From Alcaligenaceae bacterium (GTDB taxonomy: Bacteria; Pseudomonadota; Gammaproteobacteria; Burkholderiales; Burkholderiaceae_B): a stretch of 8,990 bases of DNA. The DNA is taken from positions 1-8,990 of the forward strand of contig JAAZGT010000298.1 of assembly GCA_012511095.1 (NCBI GenBank), read 5' to 3'. The position numbers and the translations under genes were made by a program. Below, one piece after another: positions 1 to 8,200 of the stretch; the first letter of the stretch is position 1; each line of letters opens with the position of its first letter. The notes under the pieces are model-generated. The model did no database searches and had not been told where the DNA came from. It saw only the letters and a list, made by a program, of their open reading frames with translations.

Positions 1-8
1 GTAGTTTT

Positions 9-560
9 ATGAACAAAATAATTTTTGACTTCCTACCACTCATTCTCTTTTTTATAGCCCTAAAAATGGGTGATATTTATTTAGCCACCAAGGTAGCGAT
101 TGCAGCCACTGCCCTACAAGTCGTTTGGTTAAAACTAAGAAATCAAAAAATCGAAACCACTCATTGGATTAATTTAATTGTTATCGTGCTTTTTGGTGGT
201 CTCACCATTTACTTGCAAGATGAAAGCTTTATTAAATGGAAGCCAACTATTTTGTATTGGCTCTTTGCCTTTATTATTGCGGGTTCTCTTGCAATTTTAA
301 AAAACAACCTCATTAAACGTTTAATGGGTACGCAAATTACCTTACCCGAGCCCGTATGGACAAAATTAGCCTATAGTTGGTCAGCTTTTTTTGCAGTTAT
401 GGGTATACTCAACCTATTTGTCGCATTTTCGGGCTACTTTACAATCGACCAATGGGCCACATTTAAGGTATTTGGTTTAACTATTTTATTAATCGTCTTT
501 GTAATTGGACAGTCTTTAGTGCTTACTAAATACATGCAAGACGATGATAATCAGGCCTAA
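9..560 (+). CDS. yciB: Inner membrane-spanning protein YciB (septation protein A family)
   Basis: This is a 183-residue, very hydrophobic protein of the YciB/IspZ (septation protein A) family and has the family's usual length. Family motifs are visible: the N-terminal DFLPLILFF (residues 7-15), LTIYLQDESFIKWKPT (65-80) and the LMGTQITLPEPVW block (105-117) leading into the YSWSAFFAVMGILN helix (122-135). Hydrophobic stretches at about 5-18, 22-42, 53-70, 78-95, 120-140 and 150-172 suggest five or six membrane segments, with a short acidic, cytoplasm-like tail (DDDNQA). In enterobacteria YciB is an inner-membrane protein linked to septation and envelope synthesis; its biochemical activity is not settled. 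The ATG at 9 matches the family N-terminus, but only eight bases precede it, so its promoter and ribosome binding site lie mostly outside the window. The downstream bolA follows on the same strand after 69 bases. Confidence 0.93.
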   Translation: MNKIIFDFLPLILFFIALKMGDIYLATKVAIAATALQVVWLKLRNQKIETTHWINLIVIVLFGGLTIYLQDESFIKWKPTILYWLFAFIIAGSLAILKNNLIKRLMGTQITLPEPVWTKLAYSWSAFFAVMGILNLFVAFSGYFTIDQWATFKVFGLTILLIVFVIGQSLVLTKYMQDDDNQA

Positions 561-619
561 TAATTAGTTGATTATTGAACTTATAAGCTACTTGATTGTC
601 CATCTACTGTAGAAATTTT

Positions 620-624
620 GGAGG
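620..624 (+). promoter_or_regulatory. Shine-Dalgarno site that fixes the bolA start
   Basis: A GGAGG core sits five bases before the ATG at 630, which is ideal spacing. The in-frame TTG at 618 overlaps this site and cannot be served by it, so the ATG at 630 is the real bolA start. Confidence 0.85.
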
Positions 625-629
625 TAACT

Positions 630-920
630 ATGAGTGAGCAAATTAACACCCCTAAACCCGAGGAGCGAGTTGATATTATTCGTCAACGCTTGGCCGCATT
701 GGAGCCAATAGAGTTAGAGGTGACTAATGACTCACACCAACACGCACAGCACGCGGGCAATCGTGATGGCGCTAATCACTTTACGGTGACTATGCGTTCC
801 GCCAAGTTTGATGGTGTTTCCCGAGTGCAACGTCAACGTATGGTTTATGCCTTAGTTGATGATTTGATGCCTTTCCCAGTACATGCCCTGGCCTTAAAGC
901 TTTCGGGCTCCGATGAGTAA
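630..920 (+). CDS. bolA: BolA family protein
   Basis: This is a 96-residue BolA/IbaG family protein. The diagnostic region FDGVSRVQRQRMVYALVDDLM (residues 60-80, a helix-turn-helix-like KH fold) is followed by the conserved VHAL (84-87). The N-terminal half holds the family's typical His-rich NDSHQHAQHAG (33-43). BolA proteins partner monothiol glutaredoxins through shared [2Fe-2S] clusters and are tied to iron-sulfur maturation and stress or morphology control; His85 and the loop histidines are candidate cluster ligands. The start is the ATG at 630 because a strong GGAGG lies five bases upstream; an in-frame TTG at 618 would add four residues but overlaps that site. No glutaredoxin gene is adjacent. 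Context with yciB and the parvulin gene, all co-oriented with short gaps (69 and 43 bases), suggests a shared transcript. The product is cytoplasmic. Confidence 0.94.
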   Translation: MSEQINTPKPEERVDIIRQRLAALEPIELEVTNDSHQHAQHAGNRDGANHFTVTMRSAKFDGVSRVQRQRMVYALVDDLMPFPVHALALKLSGSDE

Positions 921-963
921 ATAAACATTTTTTATATTTAATAAAAAGGATCGATAGAAAAAC

Positions 964-1752
964 ATGAGACGTTTAATTTTAGTTGCAGCCGTTGCACTAG
1001 CCTTTCCTGCCTATGCTCAAAACGCAGCCACTGTCAATGGCCAAGCGATTCCACAATCTGAGATTGATACCATGATGAAAGCTATGTCTTCTCGTGGTAT
1101 GGAAGACACGCCAGAAAATCGCAAATTAGTATTAGACCAGTTAATTACTGGTGAGGTTCTATCTCAAGAAGCAATTAAGCAAGGCCTTGATAAAGACGAA
1201 GAAACTCGTATGCTAATCGAAAACTCACGCAAAGAGATTTTGATTAACAGCCTAATTAGCAAGTGGATGGAAGATAATACACCTTCAGACGAGGATGTTG
1301 ACGCTGCTTATAAAGAGCTCGTTGCCGACACTAAAGATGTTAAAGAATACAAAATTCGTCATATCCTACTTAAAGATGAAGATGAAGCTAAAAAGCTTTT
1401 AAAAGAAATCAAAGACAAGAAAATTGATTTTGCTGAAGCCGCTAAGGAAAATTCCATTGACGTTGGTTCGGGCCAACAAGGCGGTGACTTAGGTTGGGCT
1501 GAGGCTGATAACTTTGTACCTGAGTTCGCTGAGGCAGTAGTTGCGGCAAAACCTAAGGTTATCGTCGATGAGCCTGTTAAGAGCCAATTCGGTTGGCACA
1601 TCATTGAAGTACTCGATGAGCGCAACATCGAAGCCCCTTCTAAAGAAGAAGCGGCTCCTGGTCTAAAACAAGTGATTCAACAAGAAAAGCTTCAAGAGTA
1701 TGTTGAAGGCCTACGTAAAGCAGCAAAAGTTGAAGAAACGGCTAAAAAGTAA
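964..1752 (+). CDS. Periplasmic parvulin-type peptidyl-prolyl cis-trans isomerase (Par27-like)
   Basis: This 262-residue secreted foldase has an N-terminal signal peptide: RR at 2-3, a hydrophobic core at about 4-15, and AYA|QN giving likely cleavage after residue 18. Residues about 20-125 form a helical SurA/PrsA-like N-domain (VNGQAIPQSEID; ENRKLVLDQLITGEVLSQEA). The parvulin domain spans about 127-221, with IRHILL (131-136), FAEAAKENSID (156-166), GGDLGW (173-178), VPEFAEAV (185-192) and SQFGWHIIEVLDER (207-220). A charged tail ends in KK. Such proteins isomerise prolyl bonds and act as chaperones for envelope proteins in the periplasm. Size, signal peptide and neighbourhood resemble Bordetella pertussis Par27; this homology is from memory, not from a search. 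I see no cysteines. The AAGGA at 946-950 is about 13 bases from the ATG, a long spacing. A strong terminator follows the stop codon. Confidence 0.93.
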   Translation: MRRLILVAAVALAFPAYAQNAATVNGQAIPQSEIDTMMKAMSSRGMEDTPENRKLVLDQLITGEVLSQEAIKQGLDKDEETRMLIENSRKEILINSLISKWMEDNTPSDEDVDAAYKELVADTKDVKEYKIRHILLKDEDEAKKLLKEIKDKKIDFAEAAKENSIDVGSGQQGGDLGWAEADNFVPEFAEAVVAAKPKVIVDEPVKSQFGWHIIEVLDERNIEAPSKEEAAPGLKQVIQQEKLQEYVEGLRKAAKVEETAKK

Positions 1753-1771
1753 TTTCTATTAAGACTTTTTT

Positions 1772-1804
1772 AAATGCCCGTACTTTATAAGTGCGGGCAT
1801 TTTT
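1772..1804 (+). terminator. Intrinsic terminator after the parvulin gene
   Basis: Starting 20 bases past the stop codon, AATGCCCGTACTT pairs with AAGTGCGGGCATT around a TAT loop. The stem includes a GC-rich CCCG/CGGG core and one G-U pair, and is followed by a short T run to 1804. It lies in the 59-base gap between the convergent parvulin and ligA genes. On the - strand the hairpin is followed by TTTAAAAAAG, a poor U tract, so it mainly serves the + strand. Confidence 0.9.
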
Positions 1805-1811
1805 GTATTGA

Positions 1812-3881
1812 TTAGTGACCTAATAGTTCACGTAAAGCAGCTTCATCTAATACGGTAACACCAAGCTCCTCCGCACGTCGTAATTTACTACCTGCATCGG
1901 CGCCCGCCACCACATAATCAGTTCTTTTAGAAACCGAACCAGTGACTTTAGCACCTGCCTCACGTAACAGCTCAGAAGCCTCATCCCGGGTCCAATTAGG
2001 CAAGGTACCAGTGAGCACGAAGGTTTTTCCAGCGACGGCCTCATTAATGGTCGCCTCAACGCCATCCTCTGCAGAATCGCTACTCGTGCTAACACGGGAT
2101 TCAATAGGATTTAAACCTAAGTCTGCAAGCTCTTGAATTACTTGCTGGTTATGCTCTTCTGCAAAGAAATGCTTGATGGATTCAACAATGGCTGGGCCCA
2201 CATCATCAATTTCTAATAGCTCCTCAGCCGTTGCTTTGGATAATGCCGATACACTACCAAAATGCGTGGCTAAGTCACGAGCGGTTGTTTCACCTACATG
2301 ACGTATCCCTAGAGCAAAAATAAAGTTAGCTAATTTAGCTTCCTTACTTTTTTCAATTGCATTGATCAGATTCTGAGCGGATTTAGGGCCCATGCGATCT
2401 AAGGTGGCAATGGCTTCGGCTCTTAGACGATATAAATCGGCTAAAGATTTGACCCATTCTTTTTCAACCAACACCTCTGCTAGCTTATCACCCAAACCCT
2501 CAATATCTAAGGCTTTGCGACTAGCAGCATGGATTAGACTTTGTACTCGTTGAGCACGACAAAATAAACCACCGGTACAACGCCACACCGCCTCACCCGG
2601 CAATCTTTCGATAGTTGACTGACAGACAGGACACTCAGTAACCATCTCGAAGACTGGCGCCCCCTTAGGACGTAAGGCTAACACTGGCCCTAAGACCTCA
2701 GGGATCACATCACCCGCTCTGCGGACAATGACCGTATCACCAACACGTACGTCTTTACGACGAATTTCATCCTCATTGTGTAGCGTGGCATTCGTCACAG
2801 TCACGCCCCCCACAAACACAGGCTTAAGTCTAGCTACAGGAGTTAAAGCACCGGTGCGCCCAACCTGAATCTCGATGCCTTCTAATATTGTTTGCATTTC
2901 CTCAGCAGGGAACTTATGAGCAATGGCAAAACGAGGTGCCCTAGAAATAAAACCTAAGGCATCTTGTAATGGCAGGCTATTAACCTTATACACAATACCG
3001 TCAATATCAAAAGGTAGCTCTGCGCGCTTCGCATCAATGCCCTTATAAAACTCTAAAAGCTTTTCTACACCCTTGAGTACCGCACGCTCAGGCGAAATAA
3101 CAAAGCCAAAATCTCTGAGCTTTTCCATCATCTCAGACTGTGTGGTGGGCAATTTTTCTGCGCTAACAATCTCACCCCAACCATAAGCATATAAACGCAA
3201 ATGACGACTGCGGGTAATTTTGGAGTCTAATTGACGCAAGCTACCTGCGGCTGCATTACGAGGGTTAACAAAGGGTTTGATACCGCGTTTTTCTTGCTCC
3301 CTGTTTAATGTATGAAAGTCGTCTTTGTGCATCAGCACCTCGCCACGAACCTCTAAAACCTCAGGGACATCATCACCCTTTAAGATTAAAGGAACTGTGC
3401 GGATGGTACGAATATTTACAGTGACGTCTTCGCCTTGCATACCATCACCACGGGTAGAAGCTTGAACTAAACGACCATTTTCATAACGTAGGCTCACGGC
3501 TAGGCCATCAAATTTAAGCTCGGCTAAATACTCAATCTCTTGACCTGCTAGTAATAAGCCCTGTCCGTGTAAGCTTTCAATCGCACGACGATTAAAGGCT
3601 ACAACATCATCGTCATTAAAGCCGTTGTTGAGTGACAGCATAGGCACACGATGTTCTACCGTCTCAAAAGCACTCAATGGCGCTGCACCCACGCGTTGCG
3701 ACGGTGACTCAGGTTTAATCCATTCGGGATGCTCAGTCTCAATAGCTAATACACGCTGTACCAAGCTATCGTATTCGGCATCAGAAATCGTTGGTGCATC
3801 GTCTACATGATAAGCATAATCATGAGCGGCAATCTCTGCATAAAGTTGCTCTAATTCTTGTTGTAAGTCTGGAGTCGTCAT
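1812..3881 (-). CDS. ligA: NAD-dependent DNA ligase LigA
   Basis: A complete 689-residue bacterial NAD-dependent DNA ligase, which seals 3'-OH/5'-phosphate nicks in replication and repair. Domain Ia (about 1-75) keeps the NAD-binding Y24, H25, D34, Y37 and D38. The nucleotidyltransferase domain carries the adenylated lysine K123 in ELKFDG, the RGDG motif at 144-147, E181 in EVRGE, K299 in IDGIVYKV and K323 in AHKFPAEE. An OB fold (about 330-410) precedes a four-cysteine zinc finger (C417, C420, C435, C441). Helix-hairpin-helix repeats cover about 450-580, and a BRCT domain about 615-689 (GKTFVLTGTL, GSVSKRTDYVVAG, GSKLRRAEELGV). These positions track E. coli LigA with a two- to nine-residue offset. 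The active-site motif has KFDG where many homologues have KIDG, a mild change. The ATG gives the expected family N-terminus, yet no Shine-Dalgarno sequence is visible and a terminator-like hairpin lies just upstream. The gene is last in the smc-zipA-ligA series. Confidence 0.97.
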   Translation of the reverse strand: MTTPDLQQELEQLYAEIAAHDYAYHVDDAPTISDAEYDSLVQRVLAIETEHPEWIKPESPSQRVGAAPLSAFETVEHRVPMLSLNNGFNDDDVVAFNRRAIESLHGQGLLLAGQEIEYLAELKFDGLAVSLRYENGRLVQASTRGDGMQGEDVTVNIRTIRTVPLILKGDDVPEVLEVRGEVLMHKDDFHTLNREQEKRGIKPFVNPRNAAAGSLRQLDSKITRSRHLRLYAYGWGEIVSAEKLPTTQSEMMEKLRDFGFVISPERAVLKGVEKLLEFYKGIDAKRAELPFDIDGIVYKVNSLPLQDALGFISRAPRFAIAHKFPAEEMQTILEGIEIQVGRTGALTPVARLKPVFVGGVTVTNATLHNEDEIRRKDVRVGDTVIVRRAGDVIPEVLGPVLALRPKGAPVFEMVTECPVCQSTIERLPGEAVWRCTGGLFCRAQRVQSLIHAASRKALDIEGLGDKLAEVLVEKEWVKSLADLYRLRAEAIATLDRMGPKSAQNLINAIEKSKEAKLANFIFALGIRHVGETTARDLATHFGSVSALSKATAEELLEIDDVGPAIVESIKHFFAEEHNQQVIQELADLGLNPIESRVSTSSDSAEDGVEATINEAVAGKTFVLTGTLPNWTRDEASELLREAGAKVTGSVSKRTDYVVAGADAGSKLRRAEELGVTVLDEAALRELLGH

Positions 3882-3892
3882 AAAATTTAACT

Positions 3893-3923
3893 AAAAAAGC
3901 CGCAGTCAAAAATAACCACGGCT
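3893..3923 (-). terminator. Rho-independent terminator or leader hairpin between zipA and ligA
   Basis: Read on the - strand, AGCCGTGGTTA (3923-3913) pairs with TGACTGCGGCT (3908-3898) around a TTTT loop. This gives an 11-bp stem with three G-U pairs, running directly into TTTTTT (3898-3893). On the + strand the G-U positions become C/A mismatches, so the fold is strand-specific and fits a - strand transcript. It would end zipA messages or attenuate reading into ligA, whose ATG begins 11 bases beyond the T run. Confidence 0.72.
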
Positions 3924-3924
3924 A

Positions 3925-3948
3925 ATGTGTATATGTGTATATGTGTAT
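3925..3948. repeat. Three perfect tandem copies of an 8-bp unit
   Basis: The unit ATGTGTAT occurs at 3925-3932, 3933-3940 and 3941-3948 without mismatch. Read on the - strand it gives ATACACAT three times, so a TATACA box recurs every eight bases. It lies between the zipA stop and the terminator-like hairpin before ligA. Confidence 0.95.
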
Positions 3949-3956
3949 AAAAACAA
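3928..3956 (-). promoter_or_regulatory. Candidate sigma-70 promoter for ligA
   Basis: On the - strand a -35-like TTGTTT (3956-3951) and a -10-like TATACA (3933-3928) are separated by exactly 17 bases. The -10 box belongs to the last copy of the octamer repeat, and other TATACA copies lie 8 and 16 bases closer to the -35. A start site would fall near 3921, inside the hairpin's first arm. Each box matches the consensus at about four or five of six positions, so this is plausible but unproven. Confidence 0.4.
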
Positions 3957-3985
3957 AATGCTCTAACGTGTTGAAACCTTAAGAC

Positions 3986-5185
3986 CTATGAGAAAACACG
4001 ACGTGCACGCTCTGAAGCAGCTGTTAAGCCACTTTGCTCAAGTCGCTGATATAGCTCATAAATTTGCTCATCAACAGCAGCAACTGATTCATCGTGCTCA
4101 AGCGGTTGATTATGGTCATCAACAATGGAGGCACGTAAAAGACCAGCTAAGTCTCTGGCTGCACCAACCATTTTGCCAAAAGCATGCTTATCTGCAGGAC
4201 TATTAGGCACATCTAATAATAGCTCAACACGCTCAACGCTAGCTGATTCAACCTGACTCAAAGCTAGGCCATCAAATAACATATAAAAACAGACTTGACC
4301 TTGATTGTTTAACCAAGCAAGCGTCTGTCTATAGTCTACAAAGCCACGTTTACGTGCAATCTCAGCTACTGAGTTAATAGGTTGTGGCCCCTCAAGTAAA
4401 AGAGTTAAGCCAACTTGCGCATCAAGCGAGGCACATAAATCATCCAGCTCTAAAGCATGAGCTTCTAGTTGTTTAAAGGTAGGTGCCTCAAGGTCAGCAT
4501 CAAATTGCTGAACCATTTCATCTGCAATCATCATCGCAGCAGACCAATGAACATCCTGCAATGGACCACTACGGTTAGACATTAATACTGCCATTTGCAT
4601 CGCACTGTACATTACATCAGGACGAATCACGGCATGGTATGCTCCATCAACCGTTTCGGCAAAATAGCGAATTGGTTTGTCATCAGCTGCTGGGAAACGC
4701 ATGGCTTGCTCAATAATAGAACGACCACGTATAGGCTGATCGAAGCGTAAATCAACGACGGCCTCGGTCATCGCATCAGGACCAGGCTCATCATCGGGCT
4801 CACTAATTTGAAGCGGAGTAGGCGCTGATTGCTCAGTTGCAGACTCTACAACTGAGTCTTGAGACTGAATCACCTTGTGATACGGCTCATCGGTCGTATC
4901 AACCGTAGGGTCAAAGGAAACCGTTGGCTCGAATCCCTCATTAATAGAGGCATCGCCTAAACGTGGACCATCCGTATTACTACCGATGGTACTGTAGGTT
5001 GACTGTAAGGGTGAGAATTGATCTAAATCGTCATTTTGACCATCTAATAATGGGTCAGACTCGCTTTGATCGAAGTGGCGACTCAAACGCTTTTGCGCTT
5101 GTTGATCCTGCCACCAGTTGTAAAGCAAAACCAAGCCAATAATGACTAGACCAATAACAATTAGCGTAATTTGCAAACTATTCAT
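3986..5185 (-). CDS. zipA: Cell division protein ZipA
   Basis: This 399-residue protein has the ZipA plan. A very short N-terminus is followed by one membrane helix (about residues 4-22, LQITLIVIGLVIIGLVLLY), then a basic/polar stretch (25-37). A long acidic, proline- and glutamine-containing, probably disordered linker covers about 40-140, and a C-terminal globular ZipA/FtsZ-binding domain covers about 140-350. Recognisable domain features are VVDLRFDQPIRGRSI (143-157), MQMAVLMSNRSGPL (196-209) and ADEMVQQFDADL (221-232). A helical tail follows (about 365-399). ZipA anchors FtsZ filaments to the inner membrane at the division site. It is longer than the E. coli protein (328 aa), with the excess in the linker and tail. 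Position between smc and ligA supports the call, since zipA next to ligA is common in gammaproteobacteria as well. An AAGG (5196-5193) seven bases before the ATG is the likely ribosome binding site. The domain is divergent, so FtsZ binding is inferred. Confidence 0.83.
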   Translation of the reverse strand: MNSLQITLIVIGLVIIGLVLLYNWWQDQQAQKRLSRHFDQSESDPLLDGQNDDLDQFSPLQSTYSTIGSNTDGPRLGDASINEGFEPTVSFDPTVDTTDEPYHKVIQSQDSVVESATEQSAPTPLQISEPDDEPGPDAMTEAVVDLRFDQPIRGRSIIEQAMRFPAADDKPIRYFAETVDGAYHAVIRPDVMYSAMQMAVLMSNRSGPLQDVHWSAAMMIADEMVQQFDADLEAPTFKQLEAHALELDDLCASLDAQVGLTLLLEGPQPINSVAEIARKRGFVDYRQTLAWLNNQGQVCFYMLFDGLALSQVESASVERVELLLDVPNSPADKHAFGKMVGAARDLAGLLRASIVDDHNQPLEHDESVAAVDEQIYELYQRLEQSGLTAASERARRVFS

Positions 5186-5230
5186 GCGTCAACCTTAAAA
5201 ATTCCTACTGTTATTACCGCTTAAGTAACA

Positions 5231-5250
5231 AAAATGTAGTTATACATTTT
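5231..5250. repeat. Perfect inverted repeat in the smc-zipA gap
   Basis: AAAATGTA (5231-5238) and TACATTTT (5243-5250) form a perfect 8-bp inverted repeat around a 4-base GTTA spacer, in the 113-base gap between the smc stop and the zipA start. As - strand RNA it is an AT-rich hairpin followed by TGTTACTT, so it would be a weak terminator at best. As DNA it could be a protein-binding dyad. No clear zipA promoter was found around it. Confidence 0.5.
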
Positions 5251-5298
5251 GCCTTATTTTAGCCTATCTATGTGTAAGCTATTGCATCTAAGCAAGTA

Positions 5299-8200
5299 TT
5301 AATCTGAACCCATCAACTCAACTGCGGCATGAAGGTCCACTGCAACAATGCGTGATACCCCCTGTTCTTGCATAGTAACCCCAATTAACTGTTGTGCCAT
5401 CTGCATGGCTATTTTATTGTGAGAAATAAATAAAAATTGCGTTTGATCGCTCATCGAGCTCACTAAATCAGCATAACGTTCAGTATTTGCATCATCTAAA
5501 GGCGCATCCACCTCATCTAATAAACAGAATGGGGCTGGATTTAGTTTAAATAAAGCAAATACCAACGCCGTGGCTGTGAGCGCTTTTTCCCCACCCGATA
5601 ATAAGTGAATTGTACTATTGCGCTTACCGGGTGGCTGTGCCATTACTTGCACCCCCGCATCAAGAATCTCATCGCCCGTCATCACTAGCTTAGCCTGCCC
5701 GCCACCAAATAGACGTGGGAATAACTCACCAAAATGGCCATTAACTAATTCGAAGGTCTCTTGTAATAATTGACGCGTTTCGCGGTCAATATTTCGAATG
5801 GCCTCTTCGAGTGTATCTATGGCCTCTTGTAAATCGCTTTGTTGTGCATCTAAAAAGCCTTTGCGTTGCTGAGCCTGCTCTAACTCCTCTAAGGCGGCTA
5901 AGTTAACCGAGCCGAGACGGTCAATGGCACGACTTATGCGTTGTGCCTCAGACTGTAACCAACTGGCTTGTGCTTCAGCATCTGTCAGCTTTGCACTATC
6001 GACCACTGTCGCAATAAACTGTTGTATCTCTTCACGATCAACCTCATGCTGATCTAATTGCTCGGAGAATTGCGCTGCGACTAGACGAGCGGCCTGCTCA
6101 TCTAATTGAAGTTGTGTAATTTCTTGCCGTCTTGGTTCAATCGACATCTCGATCTTCAGGCGCTTTTCATCTTGTTCACGTAAGCGCTGCTCAATACCCT
6201 CTAATTCAAGACGTTTAGCGGCTAAGATTTCCTCTTTTTCCTGACGACTAGCTAAGAGCTCTTGTAACGCGGCTTGGGTGCTTTGTTCATCAATTACAAA
6301 AAGCTCGCCCTCGAGATTTTGTAATTCCTGCTTAGCCTGTTGCCTTTGTTGCTCCGACAAACTTTGATTGCGCTTTAACTCTTCAGCACGAGATCTTAGG
6401 CTGCGTTGCTCATACTCTATGTCACGTGTTACACGCTCTATATCGTGTGAGCGTTGACGAATTTCACGCATTTCTGTAATAGTCGCTTCAGCCTGCAAAT
6501 TTAAATCGGCATAGGCCTCACGTTGTTCCTCTAAAAGCGCTTGATTTGACTCCAAGTCAATTTCATACTCTTGAATACGAGCAGCAAACTCCTCGTGTTG
6601 TAAGTCTAACTCCTCTAAATCAGCAATTAAGCGATTTTGCAGATGATCAGCTTGCTCAATTTGTTGTGCCAATTGGCTATAGGCTAATTGATGTTCATGT
6701 AAAAAACGCGTTCTTTCAGAAACGCGTTGACGCGCTGGAATAATGGCTTGATTAGTTTGTTGCCACTGTCGCTCAGCTTGTTGTAATACGTCAGACAACT
6801 GTTCAGTGATAAGGTGTTCTGCTTTAATTTCTTTTTGGAGATTTTCAATTTCCTGTTGTCGTGCGAGCATGCCTGCTTGTTCGCTATCTGCAGCATAAAA
6901 ACAAATACCTAAAGCATCGAGTAAATGCCCTTCTTTAACGACCAAACGACTACCCGCTGGTAATTGAGAATGCATAGAAAGTGCCTCATTAATCCCATCG
7001 GCCACATAAACTCCTTGTAACCAAGTAGCGACTAAGCCTTTAAGATCGGGATCAGCGCAGCGCACTAAATTTAATAAGGGTTTAAGACTCGCTTTTTCTT
7101 CTGGCAACGGTAATGCGCTTGGCTTTTGATAAAGCGCTAAACGCGCAGGTGGCGTATCTGTAGCAAGTAGACCCACGGCGTCTAATGAGGGTATCTCTAA
7201 AGCACTTAAGCGCTCTCTTAACACAGACTCTAAGGCTACTTCCCAACCCATCTCAATGTGTATTTTTTGCCAAAGACGTGACAGACCTGCCAAATCATGC
7301 TTTTTCAACCATGGTTCAAGCTCATTATTTTGCATCACATCGCTTTGTAGCTTTTCTAATGCCTCAAGACGTGCTTCTAAGCGAGATACCACTTGTTGAG
7401 CTTGTTGTAGCTGTTTAGCTGCCTGTTGTCGCGCCTCATCATAAGCTGGTAGACACTCTTCAATTTCAATGAGTTGTGCCTGCGCTTCTTCGAGTTGATG
7501 TGCAGAGTTCTCACGCTCAGCCGCGAGGTTTTCTAATTTTGAATGATCTGGTATGCTCATCGCCGATTGCTCTTGCTGCAAACGTTCGCGACGACTTAGC
7601 ATTTGTGATAATTGGCGCTCCGCATCATTTTTTTGTTGTTGAGTTAAGGCCTGTTTTTGCTCTAAACGTGATAATTCGCTACGTAACTGCTCCTTATCAC
7701 GGTCCATTTGAGCGACCCTTTCCTCAATATCAGGTAAATGGAGTTGCACCTGTTCTAAACGAGCCTGACTTTCCTCGTAGCGCGCTGCTGCCTCTTCGAG
7801 TTGCATATCAATTTCTTGTAATTGCGTCGAGCAATGCTCAAATTGCGCTTGCCATTCTTCGATTTGTTGTTGCAAACGACTTTTATTGCTCTGTAGACGC
7901 TGACGTGAATCAGTCACATGGCGGATTTCAGCTTCTAAACTAGCCACTTGGGTATTATGCTCATAGACCTCGCTTTGGGCCTTGTGCAAAGCATCACTTG
8001 CTTGATAATGTGCCTGCCGACGATACTCTAGCTCCTTTTCAATTTGTCTAAAAGAGGCTAAAGCTTCCTCTAAATCATGTTGAGCTTTTTCACGTTGGGC
8101 ATTTTTAGCGCTTTGAGCTTCGATTGCACTTTGCTCTTTTAAATACCAAAAAGCATATTGCTTTTGCTCGCCCTCTGCTTGTAATTGTCTATATTTTGTA

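Noticed and set aside
618..629. In-frame TTG start giving a 100-residue BolA
   Set aside because: The TTG overlaps the GGAGG that is ideally spaced for the ATG at 630, and the extra residues are not expected in the family.
561..629. Possible separate promoter for bolA
   Set aside because: TTGATT-like boxes occur but none has an acceptable -10 at 16-18 bases.
1359..1628. An 89-codon - strand frame across the parvulin gene
   Set aside because: It is a low-complexity Ser/Leu-rich shadow antisense to the conserved parvulin domain.
3925..3948. CRISPR-like repeats
   Set aside because: The units are 8 bp and directly adjacent without spacers, so this is a simple tandem repeat.
6684..6896. A second - strand frame of 70 codons inside smc
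   Set aside because: It is an out-of-frame shadow of an intact gene with no frameshift in the real frame.
7476..7943. A 155-codon open frame on the + strand inside smc
   Set aside because: It is antisense to the coiled-coil and hinge-proximal part of smc, shows no recognisable domain, and has no good ribosome binding site; coding bias of smc explains the open frame.
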